A stretch of DNA of 45,843 bases from Prosthecobacter debontii (lineage in GTDB: Bacteria; Verrucomicrobiota; Verrucomicrobiia; Verrucomicrobiales; Verrucomicrobiaceae). Below the pieces are notes generated by a model. That model was not told where the DNA came from. It made no database searches and worked only from the letters and a program-made list of their open reading frames with translations. The stretch spans positions 1 through 45,843 of the forward strand of contig CAMBPS010000020.1 in the NCBI GenBank assembly GCA_945869675.1. The letters are read 5' to 3'. Position 1 is the stretch's first letter; each line of letters begins with the position of its first letter. A program made the position numbers and the translations under genes. This document shows, piece by piece, positions 8,185-16,650 of this stretch.

Positions 8185-9393
8185 TCACTTGACAAAGAGC
8201 AGCTGGAAGCGCTTGCTGGAAGCGTCCTCATACTTTGCGATGATGGTCTCATAAGCATCCCCACCATAAGCCAAAGTGGCCAGACGAAAGATGGGCATGA
8301 ATTCGGATTCGTGCTTGTCTTTAATCTGCGGTAGCAGCCAGGGTTTGGGCGGCACATCTGCATAAGGGAGCATGTAATCAATCGCTTTGCGAATGCTGCG
8401 GCCATCGTCGGTGGTGAAATTCCATAGATCGACTCCGACATGCTCTCCAAGAGTGGCTAGCTCGGTAAGAGCAAAGAGATTGAATCTCGAATAACTAAAA
8501 GAGGTGGTGCGATCAAGTTCGAGCGGCTGTTTACCATCGGGATCGATCTGAACAGCAATACGGCGCCGCTTGGCTTCTTGAAGAATACGTTTGGCTGGAT
8601 CAATTCGACCAATCACCAAAGCGATGCGCACAGCCTGCACATCGTAAAAGGTCCCGTGATTATTCTTGGCATGGTGCTCATCTTTTCCAGGATCGCTCTG
8701 AAGCAGCCAATCATGGTAAGTGCGGAGCCATGCTTTGAGTGCCTTTTGGTCATCTTTGGGCCATGCTTTCGAGTCGGCGAGAAGGCCCAGCGCATCCACA
8801 GCAACCGAAAGATTAAGCGCCTCTAGAATACCTGTGCCACGACCATCATTCACGCCCATGATGGCCTGTGCATATTTTAAATGTGGATTCATGCGAGTCG
8901 CGGGATCGAGGAACCAAGTGCGAGCCACTTTAGCAGCACCTTCCGCATAGATTTCGTTACCGGTAAAGAAATAAGCCAATGCGAGCGCCTCGATGTTGTC
9001 GCCCATGATTTTGATGGCAGGACTGTCGTTTGCTTTTGCATCACGACTCTCGGGGTTCACTTTGCCGTCATGTCGGATATAAGGCAGACCATCTTTCGTT
9101 TCTGGATTCGGCCAAAAATATGGAGCAATGCTCATGTAGTCATGCTTATCACCGCTAGGCGGGAGTTTCTCTTTGCTCGTCACGGAAGGCGGCACTTCCG
9201 CCAATGCCTTGTCGGCATCCGCAACCAGCTTCTTAAGCGCTTTAGCGAGCTGTTTGTCACCGGCGGCGAGTCGTGTCTTGGCTTTGACTAAAGCACCGGG
9301 TATAGCACTGAAGTACAGTGGGGAAGAATCATCAGCTAATACGAGCGAGCTAGCGCAGAGAAGTATGAAGGCATGGGAAAGAAGTCGATTCAC
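8185..9393 (-). CDS. Secreted alginate-lyase-family protein
   Basis: A 402-residue protein with signal peptide (MNRLLSHAFILLCASSLVLA) and an all-helical alginate_lyase domain. Recognisable family blocks are HDYMSIAPYFWPNP (residues 84-97), GLPYIRHDGKVNPES (102-116), the helix with YAQAIMGVNDGRGTGI (174-189) and the catalytic block KNNHGTFYDVQ (243-253; Asn245, His246 and Tyr250 are candidate catalytic residues by analogy to PL5-type lyases). Such proteins cleave mannuronate or other uronate polymers by beta-elimination, but many family members have other or unknown substrates. It ends 7 bases from the convergent radical SAM gene. No sugar transporter or other lyase is adjacent, so alginate use by this organism cannot be inferred from it alone. 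Confidence 0.88.
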   Translation of the reverse strand: MNRLLSHAFILLCASSLVLADDSSPLYFSAIPGALVKAKTRLAAGDKQLAKALKKLVADADKALAEVPPSVTSKEKLPPSGDKHDYMSIAPYFWPNPETKDGLPYIRHDGKVNPESRDAKANDSPAIKIMGDNIEALALAYFFTGNEIYAEGAAKVARTWFLDPATRMNPHLKYAQAIMGVNDGRGTGILEALNLSVAVDALGLLADSKAWPKDDQKALKAWLRTYHDWLLQSDPGKDEHHAKNNHGTFYDVQAVRIALVIGRIDPAKRILQEAKRRRIAVQIDPDGKQPLELDRTTSFSYSRFNLFALTELATLGEHVGVDLWNFTTDDGRSIRKAIDYMLPYADVPPKPWLLPQIKDKHESEFMPIFRLATLAYGGDAYETIIAKYEDASSKRFQLLFVK

Positions 9394-9473
9394 AAGAGGC
9401 TATAAGCGACCAAGGTGAAGCTTTCCAGTCAGTAAACCATCGGCCACATGGCCAGTGCTTGGATTAAGCCCAG

Positions 9474-10460
9474 TTACGGGAAATCAGGCAAGAAGCTGCC
9501 GCGCAGTGGATCCCGCTCAGATGGGCCTGGGGGTTTCTCTCCCTGCACACCAGGACCGCCTTTGCGCCCTGGTCCGTTGGGACCGCCAAGGCGACCTCGG
9601 CGTCCATGACCACCGGGAGGACCTCCACCGTGTTTGGCAAAGCTTGCGTCAGGAACGCCGTGCCAGCTGCGTGGCACAAAGGGGAACTCTGGGGTCAGAC
9701 AATAATAATAAATGCCTTCTGGGTATTCTGGCGTGATACCGCTACGCCCATTAGTTTCATCGAGATCACCACTACCTGCGACATACTCCCAATCCTGAGT
9801 GAAACGGCCATCATAGTTACCGCCGGGCCCACCTCCTTGGGCAGGGCGTGCGCCGGATTTCAGTTTGTAGCTTGATTTCATCACACAGAGTTCACCTTTG
9901 GAATCCATGCCCTTACTGGTATAGATCGGAAAGCCATCGGCAGCATAACCAATGAGCAGCATCTTTTTGTCATCGCCACCAAGACGTTGAACAAGCCCGA
10001 CGGGCAGCGCGTGGTAGTGATAGGCACCGGTGGGCTGAACATGCGCATTGTGCTCATCGAGTCCAAGATTCAAAAAGCCAGTAGCAGCCTCGTATCGCCA
10101 GCCAGACTGTGGATTGTTTTGCCAAGTTTCAGCGGTACCAGGCTCAAATGGTACCCCATTGAGAGCGACACCCCACCAGCCAAAAAAACGGGATGCATCC
10201 TTGGCCACGACAGGCTTCAGTGGCACGCGGAAGCTGTAACTCTGAGGACTCACGCTATTAGGATTACCTTGGCGCGGAAACTGCCCTGGCTCATGATCCG
10301 GCCAGCCATTGGACTTGATCAGTCGATAGTCACCTTCCGTGGCAATGCTGACCTGATGCAGAGCCAAAGGGGCCGCCGCATGACTTGGATTAAGTATCGC
10401 CACGCCAGCGAGGCAGAGTAACCGAAAAGAATGGAAATAAGTGGAGATCATCGTTTTCAA
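9474..10460 (-). CDS. Exported YHYH-domain protein
   Basis: The 328-residue product has a signal peptide (start MKTMISTYFHSF, cleavage near PSHAA) and a YHYH domain. Signatures are the N-terminal SNGWPDHEPG block, GWWGVALNGVPFEPGTAETW (residues about 94-113), the name-giving motif in TGAYHYHALP and the following GYAADGFPIYTSKG. A second conserved block near EYPEGIYYYCLTPEFPF completes the domain. The C-terminal 60 residues are Gly/Pro/Arg-rich. The biochemical role of YHYH proteins is unknown; the conserved His and Tyr suggest metal binding. A larger paralogous domain occurs in the fusion protein at 13403-16087. The gene probably has its own promoter in the 138-base gap upstream. Confidence 0.88.
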   Translation of the reverse strand: MKTMISTYFHSFRLLCLAGVAILNPSHAAAPLALHQVSIATEGDYRLIKSNGWPDHEPGQFPRQGNPNSVSPQSYSFRVPLKPVVAKDASRFFGWWGVALNGVPFEPGTAETWQNNPQSGWRYEAATGFLNLGLDEHNAHVQPTGAYHYHALPVGLVQRLGGDDKKMLLIGYAADGFPIYTSKGMDSKGELCVMKSSYKLKSGARPAQGGGPGGNYDGRFTQDWEYVAGSGDLDETNGRSGITPEYPEGIYYYCLTPEFPFVPRSWHGVPDASFAKHGGGPPGGHGRRGRLGGPNGPGRKGGPGVQGEKPPGPSERDPLRGSFLPDFP

Positions 10461-10598
10461 AATCTTGACTGATTCAATCTTCGCGTGGTGATGATCTCAG
10501 GCGAACCTTAAGTTACGATGAAGAAGCGGCTATTACTGCACACCGAAAAGACACTGGCATCTCATCGCATGGCGAAATCCGAGACATTGGAGTCTAGA

Positions 10599-11927
10599 TT
10601 ACTTAGCTTTCCCTTTGCCTTTGCCCTTTGGACGCCTCTGCTGCATCTCTCCCCTCTCTAGAGAACCGTAAGCCTGCTCTCCGAGTCCTGCCTTCACATG
10701 GGCTTTTAACTCAGCTTCAAGCTGAGCCGCGACTTCAGGCCTCTGCTTTGCGGCATCGCGCGTTTCGCCGAGATCGTTCTTCAGATCGAAGAGCAGCCCT
10801 TCTTTCGTATCCCAGAAGTAGAGCAACTTATAGTCACCGCGACGAATGGCCGACTGCGGATGCGCGACCTCGACGGCTTGATGCCAGACGAAACGATCAA
10901 CAGGCCGCTTCACAGGTTCTTTGCCTCCGCTAAGTAGAAGTGACTTCCAACTACCGCCCTCGACCCCTTTAGGTAACGCGAATCCCGGCTTCACGAAATC
11001 AATCACAGTGGCCATCAAATCGTAGCTGATGACTGGTATGTCCGATCGCGTGCCGCCTTTGATGCCTGGACCACACACGATCAGTGGTTCGCGGATCCCG
11101 CCCTCACCGAGATCACCCTTACCACCATTCAGGATCTCCGTTCGCCCACCGTTGTCAGAAGAATAGATCACCAGCGTGTTATCGGCGATGCCGAGTTCAT
11201 CAAGCTTCTTTAGGACCTCGCCAATGCAGGTATCGAAGTCCTCTGTCATCGCTGCAATGAGAGCCCGATCACCGCGTCCACCGCCACCCGCGAGGCCCTC
11301 ATACTTCTTCAGTGTAGAGGCGAGTGCCTGCGGAGATTGATGCACAGCGTAATAGCTGAGCTGAAGGTAAAACGGATGCCCACTCTTCACCTGTGTGTCC
11401 ATGAAAGCCCTCGCACGTCGTGTGATGCCAAAAGACTGCTTCGGGTCTTCGGGATCGGTCGTTTCTCCGGCCTCATTCATCGTGATGCCATCGCTCACAT
11501 CATAGCCCATGGACTCCGGCGTATGAAACCACTGCCATTTGCCAAAATGCGCCGCTTCGTAACTGCTGTCCGCTCTTTTGAGTGTGTTCACGAGTGAATG
11601 CGTCACTGGCGCGCTCCAGTTTCGCGACATCTTATCTGGTGCATTCAAAGTCGTTGTGGTGCGGCCCATCTGAATCGCGGCACGCGAGCATTCGCATTTG
11701 CAGTGCGCCGCATAAGCCTGTGAAAAGGTCATTCCCTGTGCGGCAAGCTTCTCTAAGTTCGGTGTCTTGAATACCGTGCTACCACTTCGCGGTTCATCCG
11801 CCTTCATCCTCACCGAAGTGCCACTCCACGACTGGTCATCAGCTAAGATAAAAAGGATGTTCGGCGCCTTAGCCAAAGCGTTTGCAGTGATCAACAATCC
11901 AGCAATGGCAAAGAAATACATTTTCAT
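10599..11927 (-). CDS. Exported sulfatase with atypical CxCSR motif
   Basis: A 442-residue sulfatase: signal peptide (MKMYFFAIAGLLITANALA), then APNILFILADDQSW with metal-binding Asp pair, and YSSDNGGRTE near the middle. The activation site reads CKCECSR (Cys76, Cys78, Cys80, Arg82). Aligned to C-x-P/A-S-R, the residue to be oxidised is Cys78 and the usual Pro/Ala is replaced by Cys80. The sequence otherwise keeps the family landmarks, including GKWQWFH and SYDLMATVIDFV. The C-terminus is a Lys/Gly tail (RRPKGKGKGKAK). Substrate unknown. It stands in a minus-strand run with YHYH and metallophosphoesterase genes; a putative regulator site lies 45 bases upstream of the ATG. Confidence 0.93.
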   Translation of the reverse strand: MKMYFFAIAGLLITANALAKAPNILFILADDQSWSGTSVRMKADEPRSGSTVFKTPNLEKLAAQGMTFSQAYAAHCKCECSRAAIQMGRTTTTLNAPDKMSRNWSAPVTHSLVNTLKRADSSYEAAHFGKWQWFHTPESMGYDVSDGITMNEAGETTDPEDPKQSFGITRRARAFMDTQVKSGHPFYLQLSYYAVHQSPQALASTLKKYEGLAGGGGRGDRALIAAMTEDFDTCIGEVLKKLDELGIADNTLVIYSSDNGGRTEILNGGKGDLGEGGIREPLIVCGPGIKGGTRSDIPVISYDLMATVIDFVKPGFALPKGVEGGSWKSLLLSGGKEPVKRPVDRFVWHQAVEVAHPQSAIRRGDYKLLYFWDTKEGLLFDLKNDLGETRDAAKQRPEVAAQLEAELKAHVKAGLGEQAYGSLERGEMQQRRPKGKGKGKAK

Positions 11928-11971
11928 GGTCTAGACTGAAACGTTTGTTGAACACAATCGATGCACGGAGA

Positions 11972-11991
11972 TTTGTCAGGATTCGGTCAAG
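11972..11991. promoter_or_regulatory. Candidate response-regulator operator, copy A
   Basis: TTTGTCAGGATTCGGTCAAG on the plus strand. Half-sites GTCAG and GTCAA start 11 bp apart, as in tandem OmpR/CpxR-family boxes. It lies 45-64 bases upstream of the minus-strand sulfatase start (11927) and 40 bases downstream of the metallophosphoesterase stop. It differs from copy B (16143) at one position and from copy C (18319) at five. Confidence 0.5.
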
Positions 11992-12031
11992 AGGCGACGG
12001 AACAGTTCAAAAAGCCTATGCTACGGCTCGT

Positions 12032-13384
12032 TTATCTTGGTTTGATTTTGTAACTATGCTCCACACTGGCGTTTTCCAGATCGGCTCTCGTGACACCAGG
12101 GACGATAGATCGGACGTAATCGACTTTGGCTTCCTTTTCGTTCACCGTCACACGCACATGACCGCTGCTGCCTAGAATAACGCCGGTGTATCCGTATTCT
12201 TCGGCGCTACGGGTGCCACCGCTTGAATGACCGGGTTGCGGGACTTCTTGGTAGATGATGCCGTCGAGTTCCTCTTTGACGAAAAGATGGTCGTGGCCGT
12301 GGAAGACGATGTTCACGCGGTTTTTGACGAAAAGCTCATGAATTGGCATTTCCCAGCCGGGGCGGTTCTGTCTGAATCCTTCGCTGCCATCCGCATTTTG
12401 GCCGCCCCATTCCATGTAGGCGGCTGGTTTGGCTCCTCCACGCACATCGCGGCCCAAGCCGCCGACGAGATGATGGATGAAGACGAAGCGCATCGGGGCT
12501 TTGCTGCTGGTGAGCGTTTTCGTGAGCCAACGATACTGCGTTTCACCGAGCGTCATGTCCCAGCCGGAGGCTCCGCGCTTCGAGGTGGACCAAAAGGGGT
12601 CGAGGCCGATGAAAAGCGCATTGCCCCACTCAAAGGCGAAGTAGCTGTGCTTGTCGTTTCTATCGGTGGGGTTCGGAAAGTACGTGTGGCGCTGTTTGAG
12701 GGACCAATCAGACATCTCTGGATCGCTGCCACGCTCACCGTCGTGATTGCCCAAGACCATGAAAATGGGCACGCTGTGCGCGATCCGGCCCATGTAGTAG
12801 CGCTGCGCTTTGTATTGCGACTCGGAGCGCGTGTAAAAGCGGCCAAACTTGTCCACCATCGTCGTATCGCCGAGGTCGATCATGAAATCCGGCTTGTCCG
12901 CGAGCATGTTGGAAAGCGTTTGCTGGTAAACGCGCACGTCGGTGTTGTTATCCAAATGCGAGTCCGCCTGCATAACAAAAGAGAAGCTTGAACTGGCTGC
13001 TCGCTGCGTGTGAAAGCTCCGCACCACATCCTGCATAGCCTCAGTGCCTGAACGACGATAGGTGAGCTGGTAACTGTAGGTCGTATCCGACTTCAATCCG
13101 CCCATAACGAGGCTTTGCGGCATGCCAGGCCCCAGTTTCGCGGCGTCTGTTTTCAAGCCGTTGCCATAGGTGATGAAGGCATCCATCGGTTCCTAGGCGA
13201 GCACACTCGCAGTCACGGAGTCGGCCCCAGGTCTGCAAAGCCAGACGTTAAAAAGATAAGGCGGCACGACGGCAGACTCGACTTGACCACCTTGGCCGGC
13301 ACCTTTCCGTTTTTCTTCCGGTGCAGCGGCGATGATGAGTAAGCCGATCAACGAAGCGATGATAGAGATGTGTATTGGCTTCAT
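12032..13384 (-). pseudogene. Exported metallophosphoesterase interrupted by an in-frame amber codon
   Basis: A purple-acid-phosphatase-like protein: signal peptide (MKPIHISIIASLIGLLIIAAA), an Fn3-like N-terminal domain, and a calcineurin-like phosphoesterase domain. After 63 codons a TAG at 13195-13193 interrupts the frame inside the Fn3-like strand (…SVTASVLA, stop, EPMDAFITYGNG…), and coding resumes in the same frame. All metal motifs lie downstream and are intact: QADSHLD, IDLGDTT, LGNHDGE, IHHLVGG and FHGHDHLF. An ATG at 13186, 6 bases after the stop, could give a 384-residue product, but it would lack the signal peptide. It lies 18 bases after the fusion gene, presumably in its operon. 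A sequencing error, a recent nonsense mutation or suppression are all possible. Confidence 0.8.
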
Positions 13385-13402
13385 GTCATCGTGCTGCATT
13401 TG

Positions 13403-16087
13403 CTATCGCATAGGCGCACCCGTCACATCCAAATCAGGCTTCGTGTTCCACCTTGGCGTCCAGCCGGACTTTTCGACTTTGGTGCGGAAGATGACGGTGT
13501 TGTCGAGGGCGATGTCGTCGGTCCAGATGAACTTGGCGCCTTCGAAGTCGTTCTCGAAGTAGGGCTGCTTGGGATCGACTTCTTCGACGGTGTATTCTCT
13601 GGCGTTCTTCCAGGTGCTGTCGTCGAAGTCGATGGCCCACCAGTTGGCGGGGAGTGGGTCTTGAATGACTTTGGGGTTGGCGGTGTCGCTGTTCACAGGG
13701 CCGTGGAAGAAGTTTCTGGCCTTCCAGGTCGCGTTGGTGACGGTGCCGTCGGCGAATTTGATGCAGAGGCCGGCGTCGCCGATGCTGGTGCCGTATTCCA
13801 TGCCGGTTTTTGGGTCGGCGTTGTCTTTGGCGAGCACGGCGATGGTCATGGGATATTCGGGGAGGAAATCGACGCTGACGACGTTGTGCGGCGTGAACTG
13901 GATACTGTCCACGGCGACGAGGCGGCCGTTGACGTAGAGCATGAACCAATTGTCGGCATAGACGCTGAGTTTCATCGTGTCGGCGATGCTCGGTTTGACG
14001 AGGCCTGGAGGACCGCCTTTGCCTTTTCCTTTGCCGCCACCGGAATCGTTAGGGCCTAGTGCAGTTGGAGGCCGTTCATTCATCACCGACTGAGGGCGGG
14101 GACGCTCTTTACTCACTGGGGCTGCACCCCCGCTACTATGAACGACCCGCAGCGAGGAGCTCGCCAGCACCTTGTCTTTCATCGCCGCGATGAGTTCCTC
14201 GCGTCCAGGAGTGCCAGCGACCTTCAGCGGCTCCGAAAGGGCATACATCGTGATCACATAGGTCTTGGCTCCAGGGCCTTTCGAGTGCGGGGGCTCGTAG
14301 CCGACTTCGCCTTTGAATCCGGAACCGAGTTTGCCGATGCGCTGCGAATCCTTCGGTAGGCTCGCGGCATTCGCGGGGATGTCATAGACGGTCCAATACC
14401 ACTTCTTGTCACCATCGGGCGTCACGTGATCCATGATCAAGGCATAGCTCTGAGTCGAAGCGGGTGAGCCTGACCATTCCAAAGGTGGGCTGAGGCCATC
14501 GCCATCACCCGTGAACTCCACTGGTAGCTTCTGGAGATCCTCAACGACAGAACTGCTAAGCATGAACTTGCCATCGCTGCTGCGGGGTTGATCCGGCAGC
14601 GCGACAAAGGCTTCCTGCTTGCCGCCACGACCACCGCCTTCGCCGGGCTTCATCTCTTCGCGTGCTGGTGGCTCGTCGCCACGGGGCCTCGGGGCGTCAC
14701 CGGCAGATGCGTTGCCAGCGAGTTCGTTCAACTCCGGTGTGTCGAGCTTGCCATCGCGATTGTGATCGAAGGTATTGAACTGCTCTTTGGCTTTCGCCAT
14801 CGCTTCGGGAATCGCGACGCTTTTCTTCGCAGCATTCGACTTTGCGTTGTCGGCAAACTCCTGCGCGGTGACGACGCCGTCGCCGTTCACATCGAGGATG
14901 CCTTCGATGGCGGCCTGCGGACTCGGCGGGCGACCACCTTCTTCACTGGGACGCGGCGGCGGTTCATCACCGCGACGCATCTTGCCTTCGCGACCACCTT
15001 TGCCCTGTCCCTTGCCTTTACCTTTGCCCTTCATGCCTTCGGGGCTACCACCACCGGGCGGGCGGCCACCGCCACCTTGACGTGCAGTATAAACTTCCGT
15101 CGACTTGCCCTCGCCTCCGTTATCGAACTCAAAGGGAAACGTGCCATCGGCCTTGATCGAGTAGCTGACGCTGCGTTTGCCGCCATTCACCTCGTAGCTG
15201 AGTTTGTAGCTGTCTTTGCCGGTGCTTTCGAAGGCGGTGATCTTGGCACAGCGAAGCGCGGTCAGGGCCTCCCTCACGCCTTGGGCTCGCGGTTGCTGAT
15301 CAACTTGCTCTCCCGCCTCCACGACCTCGCCGTGGAAGCCGCCGATGACATACGGATACTTATTCGAGGCATGATAATGATAACCACTGGGTGAATCGTG
15401 ACCGTGGCACTCGTCGAGGTTCGCCACCGGTGAGCCATCCGGCTCGGTGAGGCCGTAAATCGGATAACCATCGAGCGCATATGCCACCGGCATGCCTTTC
15501 CCTGCCTGAGCCTGCAAATGCAACGGTGTGATGTGGTAGTGATAATCATCCGCTCGGCCGCAATGCCCGCCCCACTGATCCAGCTCGCCGATCTCATAGC
15601 TGATCTCGCCACGATTGTTCTGCGGATTGAAAATCGGAATGCCATTCACGGCCAAAGCGATCGCACCGCGTAGGAAGCGGCCTTTGATCATCGCGGGTTC
15701 CTTCGCGGGCACTGGCTTCAGCGGGATGCGCCAGGCGTTGTCATCGAAATACGGCTGCGGCAGCGGCACCTGCTGCTGCCACGCGGTGATGCCTACCATC
15801 ATGTTATGATCGGGCAGGCCATTTGAACCGACATAGAGGAACTCTCCATCTGCCCGCAGATCAAGTTTCGTGAAGGGGAGGAAGGCCTTCGCCGTCTCTG
15901 GTGCGGCGGCTTCATTCGCTATGACCGCCGCCGCAAGTTGAAGCGTAGAAGCCATGGAGGCGACCTGCATCTGGTCACGCTTCCATTCTGCCAACACATG
16001 CGCTCGTAGCGCTTCACGGTCAGTGGTAACTAAATCATGAGCCGGGAGGCTAGTCGCGACGAGAAGAAAGACGGAGAGCGTTTTCAT
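13403..16087 (-). CDS. Exported multidomain protein: YHYH + EF-hands + PEBP + C-terminal beta domain
   Basis: An 894-residue secreted protein. Domain order: signal peptide (1-16); YHYH domain (about 80-255) with two YHYH motifs at 182-185 and 236-239 and a CHGHDS segment; a beta region (275-335); a Gly/Lys/Pro-rich linker; two EF-hand calcium loops (DVNGDGVVTAQE 399-410, DHNRDGKLDTPE 441-452); a second linker; a phosphatidylethanolamine-binding-protein (YbhB/Raf-inhibitor-like) domain (about 506-650, with SPPLEWSG, MDHVTPDG and YEPPHSKGPG); a KGKGKGG linker; and a C-terminal beta-rich domain (about 697-885) resembling carbohydrate-binding jelly rolls. The frame is intact throughout. No function can be assigned; calcium binding is likely. 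It leads an apparent operon with the amber-interrupted phosphoesterase. Confidence 0.85.
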   Translation of the reverse strand: MKTLSVFLLVATSLPAHDLVTTDREALRAHVLAEWKRDQMQVASMASTLQLAAAVIANEAAAPETAKAFLPFTKLDLRADGEFLYVGSNGLPDHNMMVGITAWQQQVPLPQPYFDDNAWRIPLKPVPAKEPAMIKGRFLRGAIALAVNGIPIFNPQNNRGEISYEIGELDQWGGHCGRADDYHYHITPLHLQAQAGKGMPVAYALDGYPIYGLTEPDGSPVANLDECHGHDSPSGYHYHASNKYPYVIGGFHGEVVEAGEQVDQQPRAQGVREALTALRCAKITAFESTGKDSYKLSYEVNGGKRSVSYSIKADGTFPFEFDNGGEGKSTEVYTARQGGGGRPPGGGSPEGMKGKGKGKGQGKGGREGKMRRGDEPPPRPSEEGGRPPSPQAAIEGILDVNGDGVVTAQEFADNAKSNAAKKSVAIPEAMAKAKEQFNTFDHNRDGKLDTPELNELAGNASAGDAPRPRGDEPPAREEMKPGEGGGRGGKQEAFVALPDQPRSSDGKFMLSSSVVEDLQKLPVEFTGDGDGLSPPLEWSGSPASTQSYALIMDHVTPDGDKKWYWTVYDIPANAASLPKDSQRIGKLGSGFKGEVGYEPPHSKGPGAKTYVITMYALSEPLKVAGTPGREELIAAMKDKVLASSSLRVVHSSGGAAPVSKERPRPQSVMNERPPTALGPNDSGGGKGKGKGGPPGLVKPSIADTMKLSVYADNWFMLYVNGRLVAVDSIQFTPHNVVSVDFLPEYPMTIAVLAKDNADPKTGMEYGTSIGDAGLCIKFADGTVTNATWKARNFFHGPVNSDTANPKVIQDPLPANWWAIDFDDSTWKNAREYTVEEVDPKQPYFENDFEGAKFIWTDDIALDNTVIFRTKVEKSGWTPRWNTKPDLDVTGAPMR

Positions 16088-16142
16088 GGTGTGTGATTCT
16101 AACCGCAGGAGAGTCTGGATGGCTTCAATGATTCAGCAGAGA

Positions 16143-16162
16143 TTTGTCAGGATTCAGTCAAG
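16143..16162. promoter_or_regulatory. Candidate response-regulator operator, copy B
   Basis: TTTGTCAGGATTCAGTCAAG on the plus strand, 19 of 20 bases identical to copy A at 11972. It lies 56-75 bases upstream of the fusion-protein start (16087) and overlaps the last codons of the phosphoesterase remnant (stop at 16158-16160). The same two GTCA half-sites are spaced 11 bp. Confidence 0.5.
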
Positions 16163-16650
16163 GAGTATGGCTTACCCGATAGAACGCGCGTTGCCCGTTC
16201 ACACGCTCGGGTAGACTATCGGTATATGTCGCGTTGGTGTTAGTGTTCGTAAAAATAAGCGTGTCAATCGTCTGCCAATTCACCAGATCGGCACTCCACT
16301 GGATCTGGTATGGCTTGTTCGGCACGGCGTCCCAACGAAGGCCGACTTGACCGTGAGCGACGTTGGCGACTTCGATAGGCGGGCTAATCCTCGGAGCGAG
16401 GACGAAGCTGTGGCTGATGTCGCGGTTGTGGCGGCTGGCGGTTTCGTCGTTGAAGACGCTGGTGGCATCGGGTGGCATCGGGTCGGCGCTCGTGCGGTAG
16501 CTACGGACGTAATCGGCCACGCAGTTGTTCGGGCCGACGGTGACGCGGATGTGGCCGCTATTGGGAAGGAGTTGGCTGGCACTGTTGGCTCCGAGATCAA
16601 CGTATTGGCCGTCAGTGGCACTGCCGCGAATACGCAAGTTGGCTCGCTGC
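16158..16650 (-). pseudogene. C-terminal remnant of a second metallophosphoesterase
   Basis: About 160 codons with no metal-binding motifs. The stretch SGHIRVTVGPNNCVADYVRS matches the C-terminal SGHVRVTVNEKEAKVDYVRS of the phosphoesterase at 12032-13384, so this is the tail of a paralogue. A further beta domain (YQIQWSADLVNWQTI) ends the protein, as in many exported Verrucomicrobia proteins. No start codon context or signal peptide exists; homology stops near 16640, exactly where a plus-strand histidine-kinase fragment begins. It is best read as the 3' part of a gene whose 5' part was deleted. Confidence 0.8.

Noticed and set aside
10440..10500. Fourth copy of the GTCA tandem operator before the small YHYH gene
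   Set aside because: Only one half-site (GTCAAG on the minus strand) is present; the partner 11 bp away is missing.
12227..12991. Long plus-strand open frame (254 codons) opposite the phosphoesterase
   Set aside because: It is antisense to a domain with intact catalytic motifs, has no recognisable family, and its composition fits the mirror of a GC-biased gene.
13370..14059. Plus-strand open frame of 229 codons opposite the fusion gene
   Set aside because: Val/Gly/Asp-rich sequence without motifs, explained by codon bias of the minus-strand gene.
14588..15394. Plus-strand open frame of 268 codons opposite the YHYH fusion
   Set aside because: The opposite strand encodes EF-hands and YHYH motifs in one continuous frame; this frame shows no domain.
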